This document shows positions 35,283 to 44,455 of a stretch of DNA of 64,000 bases, one piece after another (positions within the stretch are counted from its first letter, which is position 1; each line of letters starts with the position of its first letter). The notes beneath the pieces are model-generated. The model made no database searches. It saw nothing but the letters and a program-made list of their open reading frames with translations, and was not told the DNA's origin. The stretch is from Alphaproteobacteria bacterium (GTDB lineage Bacteria; Pseudomonadota; Alphaproteobacteria; Micavibrionales; Micavibrionaceae): positions 868,001 to 932,000 of the forward strand of contig JANQRF010000002.1 of assembly GCA_028289285.1 (NCBI GenBank), in the 5' to 3' direction. The position numbers and the translations under genes were made by a program.

Positions 35283-37463
35283 GGGGTGCTTGAGCTTCCG
35301 CAGGGCTTTGGCTTCGATCTGGCGTATCCGTTCACGGGTCACGTTAAATTGCTGACCAACCTCTTCAAGCGTGTGGTCGGTATTCATCCCAATTCCAAAG
35401 CGCATACGAAGGACACGCTCTTCCCGCGGCGTGAGCGAGGCCAGCACGCGGGTGGTTGTTTCGCGCAGATTTGAATGGATCGCCGCTTCCACGGGGAGGA
35501 TCGCATTTTTATCTTCAATGAAATCTCCAAGGGATGAATCTTCCTCATCGCCAATTGGCGTTTCAAGAGAGACCGGCTCTTTGGCAATTTTAAGAACTTT
35601 ACGCACTTTATCGAGCGGCATATGCAGGCGCGCAGCCAGTTCTTCAGGTGTCGGCTCGCGGCCCATTTCATGCATCATCTGGCGTGAAGTGCGGACAAGC
35701 TTATTAATTGTTTCGATCATATGGACCGGAATACGGATTGTCCGCGCTTGGTCGGCAATCGAACGTGTAATCGCCTGCCTGATCCACCAGGTGGCATATG
35801 TTGAAAATTTATAGCCGCGGCGATATTCAAATTTATCAACCGCTTTCATGAGACCGATATTCCCTTCCTGAATAAGGTCGAGGAATTGAAGCCCACGATT
35901 TGTGTATTTCTTTGCAATGGAAATCACCAGGCGAAGGTTGGCTTCCACCATTTCTTTCTTGGCGCGGGCCGCTTCTTTTTCGCCTTTTTGAACCGTGCCT
36001 GCAATGCGGCGGAATTCCTTGATCGGCAGCGCTGCTTCATCAGCCAGCGCGGAAATTTCCTCGCGCAAAGCTTTGACTTTATCGCCGTGCTTGTCGACAA
36101 ATTTGTCCCAGTTCTTATCGATTTTTTTGACACGGGTCAGCCATTTCGGGTCTTGCTCCGAGCCATAATATTCTTCGAGGAAGGCTTCACGCTTCACTTT
36201 ACAGTTCACAGCCATACGCATGATCTGACCTTCCAGCCCGACCAGCTCACGGTTCACGCGATAGAGTGCTTCTACAAGCTGCTCAATCCGCGCCGGATTA
36301 AAACGCACCTCTTCCATAAGAGCGACCATATCTTCGTTGGCTTTTTTATATTTCTTATTCACCGCATCGGGCGGCTCTTTTCCTTTATTGATGGCTTCAA
36401 ACCGCTCGGCCTGAATTTTTTTAATGCGGTTATAAGTGCGCTTGATCTTGGCAAAGGTATCAAAAACCTGCGGCTTTAATTCTTCTTCCATCGCGGCGAG
36501 AGACATATTGTCCATCTCGTCATCGGCGTCATCACCGCTATTGCCTTCTGCGTTTTCTTCATTTTCAGAGTCGTCATCATCATCGTCGTCAGATTGTTGT
36601 GTCGCATCAGGCTGCTCGCCGCCCATTGTCGCATCAAGATCAATGATTTCACGCAGCAGAATATCGCCTTTTTGAAGCGCTTCGTACCAGGCAATGACGG
36701 ATTCAATCGCAAGCGGGCTTTCGCAAATCCCGCTAATCATCATTTCCTTACCGGCTTCGATACGCTTGGCAATGGCAATCTCTCCTTCACGGGAGAGGAG
36801 CTCCACCGTGCCCATTTCACGCAGATACATACGCACCGGATCGTCAGTCCGGCCTGTATCATCTGAAGAGATATTTCCACCGGATTCGTACTCGCTATCT
36901 TCCTCATCACTGTCGGAGTCATCTCCTTCGGACATTTGTATCCCAACATCAGAGAGCGTGGACATCGCATCTTCAATTTGCTCTGAGGTAAATTCTTCGG
37001 CTGGCAAAGCCTTGTTAAGCTGGTCGTAGGTGATGTACCCCTTTTCCTTGCCTTCTTTAACAAGCTTTTTGACGATCTGCGCCAGAGTCCCCTTTGCAGT
37101 CTTTTTCGAAGAAGTGCTTTCCTCTTCTTCCTCAGTATCCTGATCGTTTGCTGCTTTTGATTTTGATGCTGTCTTTTTGGCCGTTTTTTTATTATCCGTT
37201 TTTGCAGCCTTCTTGGCTGGAGACTTTTTCGTCGCTGTCTTCGTCACTTTTGAATCCTTCTTTACCGCTTTTTTTGCAGGCGTTTTTTTCGCCGCTTTCT
37301 TCACCGCTTTTTTTGCAGCCGCCTTTTTTGCCGTTTTTTTCACTGTTTTGGAAGCAGTTTTTTTAGCTGCTTTTTTAGCAGGCGTTTTCTTTGCAGCCTT
37401 TTTCACAGCTGTCTTTTTAGACGCTGTTTTCTTTTTGGATGCTGCCTTTTTTGCTGCCGCCAT
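35244..37463 (-). CDS. rpoD: Primary sigma factor RpoD with Lys/Ala-rich N-terminal extension
   Basis: A 739-residue sigma-70. Regions 1.1 (from about residue 124, [20 protein letters not shown]), 1.2 ([22 protein letters not shown]), 2 ([20 protein letters not shown]), 3 and 4 ([27 protein letters not shown]) are intact, with acidic insertions as in other non-conserved regions. The first 105 residues are unusual: Lys/Ala-rich with [25 protein letters not shown] repeats like histone H1 tails. No alternative Met lies between residue 1 and region 1.1, so the extension is probably translated. It directs most housekeeping transcription. The gene follows dnaG by about 80 bases. Confidence 0.96.
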   Translation of the reverse strand: MAAAKKAASKKKTASKKTAVKKAAKKTPAKKAAKKTASKTVKKTAKKAAAKKAVKKAAKKTPAKKAVKKDSKVTKTATKKSPAKKAAKTDNKKTAKKTASKSKAANDQDTEEEEESTSSKKTAKGTLAQIVKKLVKEGKEKGYITYDQLNKALPAEEFTSEQIEDAMSTLSDVGIQMSEGDDSDSDEEDSEYESGGNISSDDTGRTDDPVRMYLREMGTVELLSREGEIAIAKRIEAGKEMMISGICESPLAIESVIAWYEALQKGDILLREIIDLDATMGGEQPDATQQSDDDDDDDSENEENAEGNSGDDADDEMDNMSLAAMEEELKPQVFDTFAKIKRTYNRIKKIQAERFEAINKGKEPPDAVNKKYKKANEDMVALMEEVRFNPARIEQLVEALYRVNRELVGLEGQIMRMAVNCKVKREAFLEEYYGSEQDPKWLTRVKKIDKNWDKFVDKHGDKVKALREEISALADEAALPIKEFRRIAGTVQKGEKEAARAKKEMVEANLRLVISIAKKYTNRGLQFLDLIQEGNIGLMKAVDKFEYRRGYKFSTYATWWIRQAITRSIADQARTIRIPVHMIETINKLVRTSRQMMHEMGREPTPEELAARLHMPLDKVRKVLKIAKEPVSLETPIGDEEDSSLGDFIEDKNAILPVEAAIHSNLRETTTRVLASLTPREERVLRMRFGIGMNTDHTLEEVGQQFNVTRERIRQIEAKALRKLKHPSRSRKLRSFLDT

Positions 37464-37498
37464 TATCTGCCCTTATGCGAATCGCCTGTCAAAGAGCG

Positions 37499-37526
37499 AT
37501 TAAAGCATTTTTCCTATCTAAATCAA
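37499..37526 (-). promoter_or_regulatory. Probable rpoD promoter
   Basis: On the minus strand, TTGATT (37526-37521) and TTTAAT (37504-37499) are 16 bases apart in the gap between dnaG and rpoD, so rpoD need not depend on dnaG readthrough. Confidence 0.45.
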
Positions 37527-37543
37527 AGGGTTTGAAAAACACT

Positions 37544-39310
37544 CTAATGCCCGGCCATGCGCTTTATATCGGCCTGGCCTTGCAGTTTTTCAAGGGCCTC
37601 AAAGGCCGCTTTCCAGCCTTCCAGCGCACTGCCCGCATCCTTCTCCGGACGGGCAAAAGCCGCATGGATATAAATCTGGTCGGATAAAAGCGCGCGAAGC
37701 TCCCCTTCAAACCCGTTTTCTGTCAAAAATGCCTGCAAAGCCGCAGCTTCCGGCATATTTTCAGAATGCAGCTGTGATAGCAGCATTTGCCGTAATGCGT
37801 CAAGACGGGCTTCAGAAAGCGCCAGCGCACCAAGCTCTTCTTCGACTTCTTCGACAATTTCCGGATAATTAAGCGCGCAGGAGAGCAGCGCATTGCAAAT
37901 CAGCGTTTCTTTATTAAAAGACGGCGCGCGCAAGGCCGACACACCTGCAATCTCCGCATGGCCGGGTTTTTGACCATAAGGGCGTTTTTGAGCTGTCTTG
38001 GCGGGACCGAAGGTTTTCCAGCTTTTATCCTTAAAGGCCTGACGGTAATGATATTGCACATCCCGGTCCGGGATTTTGGCGGTGATATCGCTCAAAATCT
38101 TGTTCAGCCCGGCGCGGGATTCCGGCGTATCAAAGCGTTTGCCTTGCGTATGCTCGGCCCAGATGAAATCAGCCAGAGACAAAGCCCCTTCTATTACCCG
38201 CTCCAGCGCTTTGGGGCCCTGCCCCTGCACCAACGTATCGGGGTCCTGCCCCTCCGGGAGAAACGCAATCTTCACGGACTGGCCGGGTTTGAGCATCGGG
38301 ATCACGCGATCGGCCGCACGTGCAGCTGCCCGTCGGCCTGCATTATCTCCGTCAAAACAAAGCACTGGCACTTTTTCTTCAGACGGGATCATCTTCCACA
38401 AAACCTGAATCTGGTCTTCGGTCAGTGCGGTCCCCAGTGGCGCCACCGCGCCTGTAAACCCGACTTTATTGGCCGCAATCACATCCATATAGCCTTCAAC
38501 GACAAGAACCGGTTTATCTTCATTGGCCGCCTGGCGCGCATGGCTTTCGGCATAGAGCATCGAGCCTTTATGAAAGAGCGGCGTATCAGACGAGTTCATA
38601 TATTTTGCCGGCACATAATCCCCCTGATCGGGCGGGCGCAAATGATCGGGCAATATCCGCCCGCCATAGGCGACGACCCGGCCGCGCCGATCCATAACCG
38701 GGAACATGATGCGTTCCCTGAAAAAAGCATAAGGCTGCCCATCCTGCCCTTTCGGGCGCATAACGCCAGCCTCAATCATTTGATCATCACGATAGCCTTG
38801 TCTTTTTAAATGAGTCCGCAGCACCTGCCGGTCGGCAGGCGCATAACCGACCCGAAAGCGCGCAAGCGTTTCTTCGTCCATCCCGCGCTGGGTGATATAG
38901 TCATACGCCCCGCGATTTTCAGGCGCACGCAACTGCGCTTCCATCCAGCGCGTTGCCTCTTCCATCAGGCTATAGAGATCTTTTTGCTTTTTGGCCCGCT
39001 CAATGTCCTGCGGCGAAGCTTTGGGGACTTCCATCCCGGCTTCAGAGGCCAGTGTCTCCACCGCTTCAGGGAAAGACAGATTGTCGTATTGCATCGTGAA
39101 ATCGATGATCGAGCCGTGCGCCCCGCAGCCAAAACAGTGATAAAACTGCTTGTCGTCATTCACATAGAAAGACGGCGTTTTTTCATGATGAAACGGGCAG
39201 CAGGCTTTATATTCACGTCCTGCACGGGTGAGCTTGATCTTGCGCCCGATAATATCGGACACATTCAGCCTCGAACGAAGCTCTTCCAAAAACCGTGGTG
39301 GAATGGTCAT
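37544..39310 (-). CDS. dnaG: DNA primase
   Basis: A 588-residue primase. The zinc-binding domain has CCPFHHEKTPSFYVN and FYHCFGCGAHG (CHC2 ligands), the TOPRIM domain shows VEGYMDVIAANKVGF and PVLCFDGDNAGRRAA, and the RNA polymerase core has FRERIMFPVMDRRGRVVAYGGRI across the expected spacing. The C-terminal helicase-binding region is shorter and diverged as usual. It makes primers for replication. Upstream of rpoD, as in the conserved macromolecular synthesis order; rpsU is absent here. Confidence 0.97.
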   Translation of the reverse strand: MTIPPRFLEELRSRLNVSDIIGRKIKLTRAGREYKACCPFHHEKTPSFYVNDDKQFYHCFGCGAHGSIIDFTMQYDNLSFPEAVETLASEAGMEVPKASPQDIERAKKQKDLYSLMEEATRWMEAQLRAPENRGAYDYITQRGMDEETLARFRVGYAPADRQVLRTHLKRQGYRDDQMIEAGVMRPKGQDGQPYAFFRERIMFPVMDRRGRVVAYGGRILPDHLRPPDQGDYVPAKYMNSSDTPLFHKGSMLYAESHARQAANEDKPVLVVEGYMDVIAANKVGFTGAVAPLGTALTEDQIQVLWKMIPSEEKVPVLCFDGDNAGRRAAARAADRVIPMLKPGQSVKIAFLPEGQDPDTLVQGQGPKALERVIEGALSLADFIWAEHTQGKRFDTPESRAGLNKILSDITAKIPDRDVQYHYRQAFKDKSWKTFGPAKTAQKRPYGQKPGHAEIAGVSALRAPSFNKETLICNALLSCALNYPEIVEEVEEELGALALSEARLDALRQMLLSQLHSENMPEAAALQAFLTENGFEGELRALLSDQIYIHAAFARPEKDAGSALEGWKAAFEALEKLQGQADIKRMAGH

Positions 39311-39373
39311 GTATTATGTTTAGCATAGGATTTGCCCATGTGTAGGCGATTTAAATAAAAATTCTACACAAAT

Positions 39374-39403
39374 TTGATTTTCATAATATTTTTTTAGTAG
39401 AAT
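39374..39403 (+). promoter_or_regulatory. Promoter for a probable leaderless ATP-grasp mRNA
   Basis: TTGATT (39374-39379) and TAGAAT (39398-39403) are 18 bases apart. Transcription would start near 39410, which is the A of the ATG, and no Shine-Dalgarno sequence precedes it. The surroundings are very AT-rich. Confidence 0.5.
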
Positions 39404-39409
39404 ATTTTC

Positions 39410-40333
39410 ATGAAAATTGCCTTTCTGACGTGCGCTCTTAATTTCGACGAAACAATCGAAGACAACAGACCTGTCAGAAATCTACGTGATGCTCTTGTTG
39501 CAAATGGTCATGAGGTTATTCATCTGGATACGGATGCAGCACAGAGAAATGGTAACACAATTGCGTATCCTAATTTACAGCCTGGCGATCATCTGGATTG
39601 TTTTATTGGCTTTTATCCGGGGGATACAGAAAATATCCCTTATTTTGATCAGTTAGAATATCTTGACAGTCTTTATCCTTCCCCTGTTCCATATAAAGCT
39701 CAGAACATAGCAAGGGATAAAACAGCCCTTATTGATGTATTTGAAAATGCACGTCTGCCAAAGCCAGCCTCGTATGATGGAAATATCCCTGACAACAGAC
39801 TGTTTGTCCTAAGTGAAATTGAAAATACAGGAAAACCTTTTGTTTTAAAACCAGACTTTGGCGGCAGCGGAGATGGAATTGTAAAAGTTTCCACTCCAGA
39901 AGAAGCTCAAACTGCCTTTGATGATTTTGACGCTCGCAACGCTCCTTTTATGATGCAGCATTATATCGAAACAAGAGATCAAAACGGACATTCAGCTGAT
40001 TATCGTGCATATGTCATCGGTGACCGCGTACTGGCTGGTATCAAGCGTACAGCACAGGAAGGGGAGTGGCGGACTAACCTGGCTTTAGGTGCTTCTATTT
40101 CTCCTCATCAATTCACGCCCGAGCAGGAAAGGGATGCCGTCAGAGCGATGCAGGAAACAGGCCTCAACTTTGGAGCTGTTGATATTCTTATCGACACAAC
40201 TACCGGCCAACACTATATCTGCGAAGTAAATGATGCCTGTTCAGGCACAGAAAGCATCGAATTTGCACACAAAGGAATAGGTGTCGCAGGGCATGTCACT
40301 GCAATGCTGGAAAAGCAGTTCGGCCAACAATAG
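39410..40333 (+). CDS. Orphan ATP-grasp ligase, RimK/glutathione-synthetase-like
   Basis: The 307-residue protein has an ATP-grasp fold: a flexible N-terminal domain, ARDKTALIDVFENARLPKP, the nucleotide loop KPFVLKPDFGGSGDGIVKV and the metal-binding end YICEVNDACSG with Asp/Glu/Asn positions. RimK-like enzymes add amino acids to proteins or peptides. There is no partner gene; neighbours are dnaG and yqeY. Composition is AT-rich and the mRNA may be leaderless. The final VNDACSG departs from the usual EVNxSPG. Confidence 0.8.
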   Translation: MKIAFLTCALNFDETIEDNRPVRNLRDALVANGHEVIHLDTDAAQRNGNTIAYPNLQPGDHLDCFIGFYPGDTENIPYFDQLEYLDSLYPSPVPYKAQNIARDKTALIDVFENARLPKPASYDGNIPDNRLFVLSEIENTGKPFVLKPDFGGSGDGIVKVSTPEEAQTAFDDFDARNAPFMMQHYIETRDQNGHSADYRAYVIGDRVLAGIKRTAQEGEWRTNLALGASISPHQFTPEQERDAVRAMQETGLNFGAVDILIDTTTGQHYICEVNDACSGTESIEFAHKGIGVAGHVTAMLEKQFGQQ

Positions 40334-40795
40334 CTAACTTGCCAGTTTTTGCTTCACCAGCCCTCCGGCTTTTCCCATATCGATCTGGCCGGCATATTTG
40401 GATTTAAGCACGCCCATCACCTGTCCCATGGCTTTAATGTCGGATGCGCCGGTTTCGGCGATGATGTCTTCAATCGCCTTGGCGACGTCTTCATCACTGA
40501 GCTGTTGGGGCAGGAAGGTTTCAATGATTTTGATTTCGGCTTCTTCGCGATCGGCCAGTTCAGCCCGCCCAGCATCTGCATATGTCTTGGCAGATTCCAC
40601 CCGCTGCTTAATCATGGATTGCAGCATGGAGAGAATTTCACTATCGGCAATACCTTCATCATTGCCCGATCCGCGCGCATTGATGTCCCGGTCTTTGAGC
40701 GCAGCGTTAATCAGCCGGATTGTGGACAGCGCCACCTGGTCTTTTTCTTTCATCGCCGTTTTCAAAGCGCTGTTGATTTCTTCGCGTTTAGACAT
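40334..40795 (-). CDS. YqeY/GatB-domain protein
   Basis: A 153-residue member of the YqeY family, which shares the tRNA-contacting tail domain of GatB. The N-terminal REEINSALKTAMKEKDQVALSTIRLINAAL and the later SEILSMLQSMIKQRVESAKTY and LPQQLSDEDVAKAI are typical. Its role is thought to be tRNA-related but is unproved. It is divergent from carA, with which it commonly neighbours, and its stop lies directly after the ATP-grasp gene's stop. Confidence 0.93.
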   Translation of the reverse strand: MSKREEINSALKTAMKEKDQVALSTIRLINAALKDRDINARGSGNDEGIADSEILSMLQSMIKQRVESAKTYADAGRAELADREEAEIKIIETFLPQQLSDEDVAKAIEDIIAETGASDIKAMGQVMGVLKSKYAGQIDMGKAGGLVKQKLAS

Positions 40796-40837
40796 TTTTT
40801 TACTTCCTTTTTAGGCCAAAACCCCTTAATAAAATGG

Positions 40838-40864
40838 CTTCCAGTAGGCAAAGTCAACTGGAAG
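40838..40864 (+). promoter_or_regulatory. Inverted repeat covering the carA ribosome site
   Basis: CTTCCAGT (40838-40845) and ACTGGAAG (40857-40864) are perfect inverted arms with an 11-base loop. The right arm includes GGAAG of the carA Shine-Dalgarno site, 6 bases from the ATG, so a hairpin here would hide it. Confidence 0.5.
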
Positions 40865-40870
40865 AGAAAT

Positions 40871-42049
40871 ATGGGCTTATTATCTAGCGCGCAGACCCCC
40901 CCAACATCAAGTCAAACATCAAGTGCCGTTCTTGTTTTTGCCGATGGAACTGTTATCCACGGGCAAGGCATTGGTGCGGAAACCAGCCAGGTTGCTGAGG
41001 TTTGCTTCAACACCTCCATGACCGGCTATCAGGAGATTCTGACCGATCCATCCTATGCCGGGCAGATCATCACCTTTACCTTTCCGCATATCGGCAATGT
41101 CGGCACGAATGAAGAAGATATTGAAACGCTTGAACCAGCTGCACGGGGGTGCGTTTTGCGCGAAGATATCACCACACCGTCCAACTGGCGCGCAGGTAAA
41201 CATTTCAACGACTGGTTGAAAAGCCATAACTTACCCGGTATTTGCGGGATCGACACACGGGCAATGACAAGGATGATCCGCGATAATGGTGCGCCGAACG
41301 CGGTTCTCGCGGTGAATTATAAAGGTGAGTTTGATATTGATGCGCTTAAGGAACAGGCCGCGCAATGGCCGGGACTCGAAGGCATGGATCTGGCCAAAGA
41401 TGTCACCTGCGGCCAGACTTATTTTTGGGAAGAAACCAAATGGAGCCTCGAAGATGGTTACGGCAAACAAGAGAGTGCACCACTTCATGTCGTTGCAATG
41501 GATTTTGGCGCCAAGCGTAATATATTGCGATGTCTTGCCTCCAGCGGATGCCGCGTCACGGTCGTGCCTGCCACGGCGACTGCCGAAGATATTTTAGGAT
41601 ATAAGCCGGACGGGGTATTTCTCTCCAACGGTCCGGGCGATCCTGCCGCGACAGGCGAATATGCCGTCCCAACAATCAAGGCGCTGCTTGAAAAGAACAT
41701 CCCGATCTTCGGAATTTGTCTGGGGCACCAGATGCTGGCGCTTGCCCTTGGCGGCAAAACAGAAAAAATGCATCTGGGCCATCGCGGCGCGAACCACCCG
41801 GTTAAAGATTTAACAACGGGTAAGGTTGAAATCACATCCCAAAATCACGGCTTTAAGGTCATTCCTGACAGCCTGCCGGAGGGTGTCGAGATCACGCATG
41901 AAAGCCTGTTTGACGGATCGAATGAAGGGCTGGCCGTGAAAGGCAGACCTGTCTTTAGTGTGCAATATCACCCGGAAGCCTCCCCCGGCCCGCAGGACAG
42001 CCACTATCTGTTTGAGCGCTTTGTCGATAACATCAAGGCCGTGGCATGA
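40871..42049 (+). CDS. carA: Carbamoyl-phosphate synthase small subunit
   Basis: A 392-residue glutaminase subunit. The N-terminal domain has FNTSMTGYQEILTDPSY and the GATase domain shows the nucleophile Cys in IFGICLGHQMLALALGG and the His/Glu pair in VQYHPEASPGPQDS. It supplies ammonia to CarB for arginine and pyrimidine synthesis. The real start is the ATG at 40871 (MGLLSSAQTPP) after GGAAGAGAAAT; the frame upstream is open but lies in the YqeY region. carB follows 2.4 kb away, with four accessory genes in between. Confidence 0.96.
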   Translation: MGLLSSAQTPPTSSQTSSAVLVFADGTVIHGQGIGAETSQVAEVCFNTSMTGYQEILTDPSYAGQIITFTFPHIGNVGTNEEDIETLEPAARGCVLREDITTPSNWRAGKHFNDWLKSHNLPGICGIDTRAMTRMIRDNGAPNAVLAVNYKGEFDIDALKEQAAQWPGLEGMDLAKDVTCGQTYFWEETKWSLEDGYGKQESAPLHVVAMDFGAKRNILRCLASSGCRVTVVPATATAEDILGYKPDGVFLSNGPGDPAATGEYAVPTIKALLEKNIPIFGICLGHQMLALALGGKTEKMHLGHRGANHPVKDLTTGKVEITSQNHGFKVIPDSLPEGVEITHESLFDGSNEGLAVKGRPVFSVQYHPEASPGPQDSHYLFERFVDNIKAVA

Positions 42050-42495
42050 ATGTCCAAATAGACAATAACCTGACAAAAGACGCCCTGATAGATATTTACG
42101 GCGGTAAAATTCCTTCTTACCACCCGGACTATTTCATCGACTCCAGGTTAAAAGACGGGTTTGGACTCCTTGCCGAAATGGATGGTAAACCTGCCGGGTT
42201 TCTTATTTATACAATCTGGTGGGGGAATTGTCCGTTTATAGAAGTACTAAAGGTAAAAGAGGGGTTTGAAGGTCACGGTATTGGTATATCGCTCATGCGC
42301 GCCGCAGCGCGGGAAATGAAAGCAAAAAACTTTGATACCCTTATTAGTTCTTCGGAAGCCGGAGACCCGGAGGGTAAGAAATATCCAGACGGTATGAGTT
42401 TTCATTTAAAACATGGTTTTGAAAAACTGAATACACTTCACCTGCCGCACGGCGAAGAGCAGTTTTTTAGTATCGAAGTGGAGAAACTTTTATAA
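42046..42495 (+). CDS. GNAT-family N-acetyltransferase
   Basis: A 149-residue acetyltransferase-fold protein with the acetyl-CoA loop in KVKEGFEGHGIGISLMRAA (G-x-G-I-G) and a typical central beta strand (AGFLIYTIWWGNCPFIEVL). A C-terminal HLKHGFEKLNTLHL segment resembles the MEF-type end. Its start overlaps the carA stop by 4 bases (ATGA) and its stop abuts sbtA, so it is cotranscribed with both. Substrate unknown. Confidence 0.82.
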   Translation: MNVQIDNNLTKDALIDIYGGKIPSYHPDYFIDSRLKDGFGLLAEMDGKPAGFLIYTIWWGNCPFIEVLKVKEGFEGHGIGISLMRAAAREMKAKNFDTLISSSEAGDPEGKKYPDGMSFHLKHGFEKLNTLHLPHGEEQFFSIEVEKLL

Positions 42496-43497
42496 ATGGA
42501 CTTCATCATCGATTTTGCTCTTCGGTTTGTAACCCAGTTCCAGTCAGCTTCGCTTGCGTTTTTGATTGGCGGCATGGCGCTGGCGGCCTTTGGCAGCAAG
42601 CTGCAGATCCCCGATGCGATTTATAAATTCTGTGTCTTTATGTTGCTCATGAAAATCGGGATCAATGGCGGCACCGAAATCCGCAATGCCGATCTGATGG
42701 ATATGTTGTTGCCCGCTGTGATGGCGGTCCTGATTGGCCTGACCATCGTTCTGCTCGGCAGTTTTGTCCTGTCCCGCCTGCCCGGCCTGAAACGTGAAGA
42801 TGCTATTGCGACCTCGGGCCTTTTTGGAGCCGTCAGCGCCTCTACCCTGGCTGCTGCCATGGCGATGATGGAAGAAAAAAACCTGGTCTTTGAAGCCTGG
42901 GCGCCTGCGCTCTATCCGTTCATGGATATTCCCGCGCTGGTGCTGGCGATTTTGCTGGCCAATATTTATTTATCCAAAAAGAACAACGAGACCAAAACCA
43001 AAATCGATGTGTGGGGTATTATTAAAGAAAGCCTTCAAAGCTCGGCGCTTTCTGCCCTTTTACTCGGGATCGCGCTTGGACTGCTTGCCAACACGGACCG
43101 TGTCTTTGACAGTTTTTATGAACCGCTTTTCCGCGGCCTGCTCTCCATTCTCATGCTCGCCATGGGGATCGAAGCCTATACCCGCCTGAATGAACTTCGC
43201 CGCGTCGCGCACTGGTATGCTGTCTATGCAGGCCTTGCCCCGATTATCCATGGGTTGATCGGGTTCGGTCTAGGTTATATCGCGCACATCCTGGTTGGCT
43301 TTTCACCGGGCGGGGTTGTCGTGCTGTCCATCCTGGCCGCCTCCAGTTCAGATGTGTCCGGCCCGCCGACGTTACGTGCCGGGATTCCATCCGCCAACCC
43401 GTCCACCTATATCGGATCATCCACAAGTGTGGGCACACCGGTTGCAATCGCGATCTGCATCCCGCTCTTTATCGCTTTGGCTGAAGCTGTGTTTTAG
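42496..43497 (+). CDS. Sodium-dependent bicarbonate transporter SbtA-like
   Basis: A 333-residue membrane protein of the SbtA family (sodium-dependent bicarbonate transport permease). Recognisable family stretches are SASLAFLIGGMALAAFGSKL, QIPDAIYKFCVFMLLMKIGI, ATSGLFGAVSASTLAAAMA, YPFMDIPALVLAIL and the second-half SSSDVSGPPTLRAGIPSANP. About ten membrane segments are visible. In cyanobacteria SbtA imports bicarbonate for carbon concentration. Here it would supply bicarbonate, fitting its location between carA and carB, whose enzyme consumes bicarbonate. Its regulator sbtB lies convergently, overlapping by 4 bases. Confidence 0.87.
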   Translation: MDFIIDFALRFVTQFQSASLAFLIGGMALAAFGSKLQIPDAIYKFCVFMLLMKIGINGGTEIRNADLMDMLLPAVMAVLIGLTIVLLGSFVLSRLPGLKREDAIATSGLFGAVSASTLAAAMAMMEEKNLVFEAWAPALYPFMDIPALVLAILLANIYLSKKNNETKTKIDVWGIIKESLQSSALSALLLGIALGLLANTDRVFDSFYEPLFRGLLSILMLAMGIEAYTRLNELRRVAHWYAVYAGLAPIIHGLIGFGLGYIAHILVGFSPGGVVVLSILAASSSDVSGPPTLRAGIPSANPSTYIGSSTSVGTPVAIAICIPLFIALAEAVF

Positions 43498-43808
43498 AAC
43501 TTTTGAGGTCTTAGAATTTCGACATCTTCCAGATAGGTGATGCCTGAATAATTCTCAAAGAAGGTATCGGCGACCTTATCCGTGATTGCATTCGCCACGT
43601 CATCGCTGGACGTAATCACCTCGATCTTCACATTTAAAAATGCATCCGTGACCCCGCCGCGCGCCGCCCGAACGCCACGGCTACCCTTTCCGCCTGCAGA
43701 GGTGATGGTATATCCCGTTGCCCCGCATTCCTCGATCAGTTTGGCGACTTTATCGCTGATCAGTTTTTCTGTGATGATAACGACTTTTTTAGCTTTGTGA
43801 TGATCCAT
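43494..43808 (-). CDS. PII-like regulator of SbtA (SbtB family)
   Basis: A 104-residue PII-fold protein. The beta1-alpha1 part (MDHHKAKKVVIITEKLISDK) leads to the T-loop region ITSAGGKGSRGVRAAR, then VNVKIEVI-type strand and a C-terminal YLEDVEILRPQKF resembling SbtB ends. SbtB proteins bind adenine nucleotides and gate SbtA. The start at 43808 is chosen for fit to family N-termini; an in-frame extension begins at 43847. Convergent to sbtA with 4 bases shared. Confidence 0.8.
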   Translation of the reverse strand: MDHHKAKKVVIITEKLISDKVAKLIEECGATGYTITSAGGKGSRGVRAARGGVTDAFLNVKIEVITSSDDVANAITDKVADTFFENYSGITYLEDVEILRPQKF

Positions 43809-43887
43809 AACAGGCAAAGAATATGCTATTCCTATGCCCCTTGGCAAGACGTTCTAAACATATCTCAATATGTTTGAAAATGTGTTC

Positions 43888-44283
43888 TTACAAATGAACC
43901 CCTGGTCTAAATCCTGAATCAGTAACTGATTGTTCAGGAACTCGAATTTGATCAGCAATACTCGATAGCAAATCCGTTATTTCATCCGACAACCTTCTTA
44001 ATGCAGGATCATAAGGACGCCTTTTTGCCTCATCTACATATGACATGTATAAAGGCTCTAATGAAAAAATAACTGCTTTCATAACGGAGTTGGAGAAATC
44101 AATATTCGCTTGCGCTTTGCCTTTGTGGCCAATTACCTTACCTTTTTTGTGTTTAATCTCCTCAGGTGGTATTTCAATAGGATATAGATCTCCTTTTTCC
44201 GCAGCACGCAATGCATCGGCTAGGTGCTCAAGCGAGTCTCTAAAGTTCTCATCTGATAATTTTTCTGGCTCTTTAGATAACAT
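43888..44283 (-). CDS. AT-rich orphan protein, 131 aa
   Basis: I do not recognise this cytoplasmic, mostly helical protein. It has no signal or membrane segment; the central EEIKHKKGKVIGHKGKAQ is basic and the rest acidic. It has a near-consensus promoter (44305-44333) and no ribosome site before its ATG. Composition is AT-rich. It lies between sbtB and carB. Confidence 0.6.
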   Translation of the reverse strand: MLSKEPEKLSDENFRDSLEHLADALRAAEKGDLYPIEIPPEEIKHKKGKVIGHKGKAQANIDFSNSVMKAVIFSLEPLYMSYVDEAKRRPYDPALRRLSDEITDLLSSIADQIRVPEQSVTDSGFRPGVHL

Positions 44284-44304
44284 ATTTATTTACCATAATT
44301 CTTT

Positions 44305-44333
44305 AATTTAATGATATTTACTGCTATTGTCAA
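44305..44333 (-). promoter_or_regulatory. Probable promoter of the 131-aa orphan
   Basis: On the minus strand, consensus TTGACA (44333-44328) and TAAATT (44310-44305) are 17 bases apart, leaving a leader of about 15 bases without a Shine-Dalgarno sequence before the ATG at 44283. Confidence 0.5.
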
Positions 44334-44455
44334 CTATAATTTCATAAAAACCTTTTTGTCTTGAAAACTCATAGATTTCCGGGATTTTAAGTTGCGACAT
44401 TAGACAAAACAACTTAAATAATCATTCTCAGTATCACTTGAGATATTGAGAGTTC

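Noticed and set aside
35886-36479. Long plus-strand open frame opposite rpoD
   Set aside because: A shadow frame of the rpoD coding strand with no ribosome site or domain.
37958-38809. 283-codon open frame opposite dnaG
   Set aside because: Antisense to a fully conserved primase; no independent support.
44417-44436. Partial Fur-like sequence AATAATCATTCTCAG ahead of carB
   Set aside because: Only one half matches the consensus, and carB is not an iron gene; likely chance.
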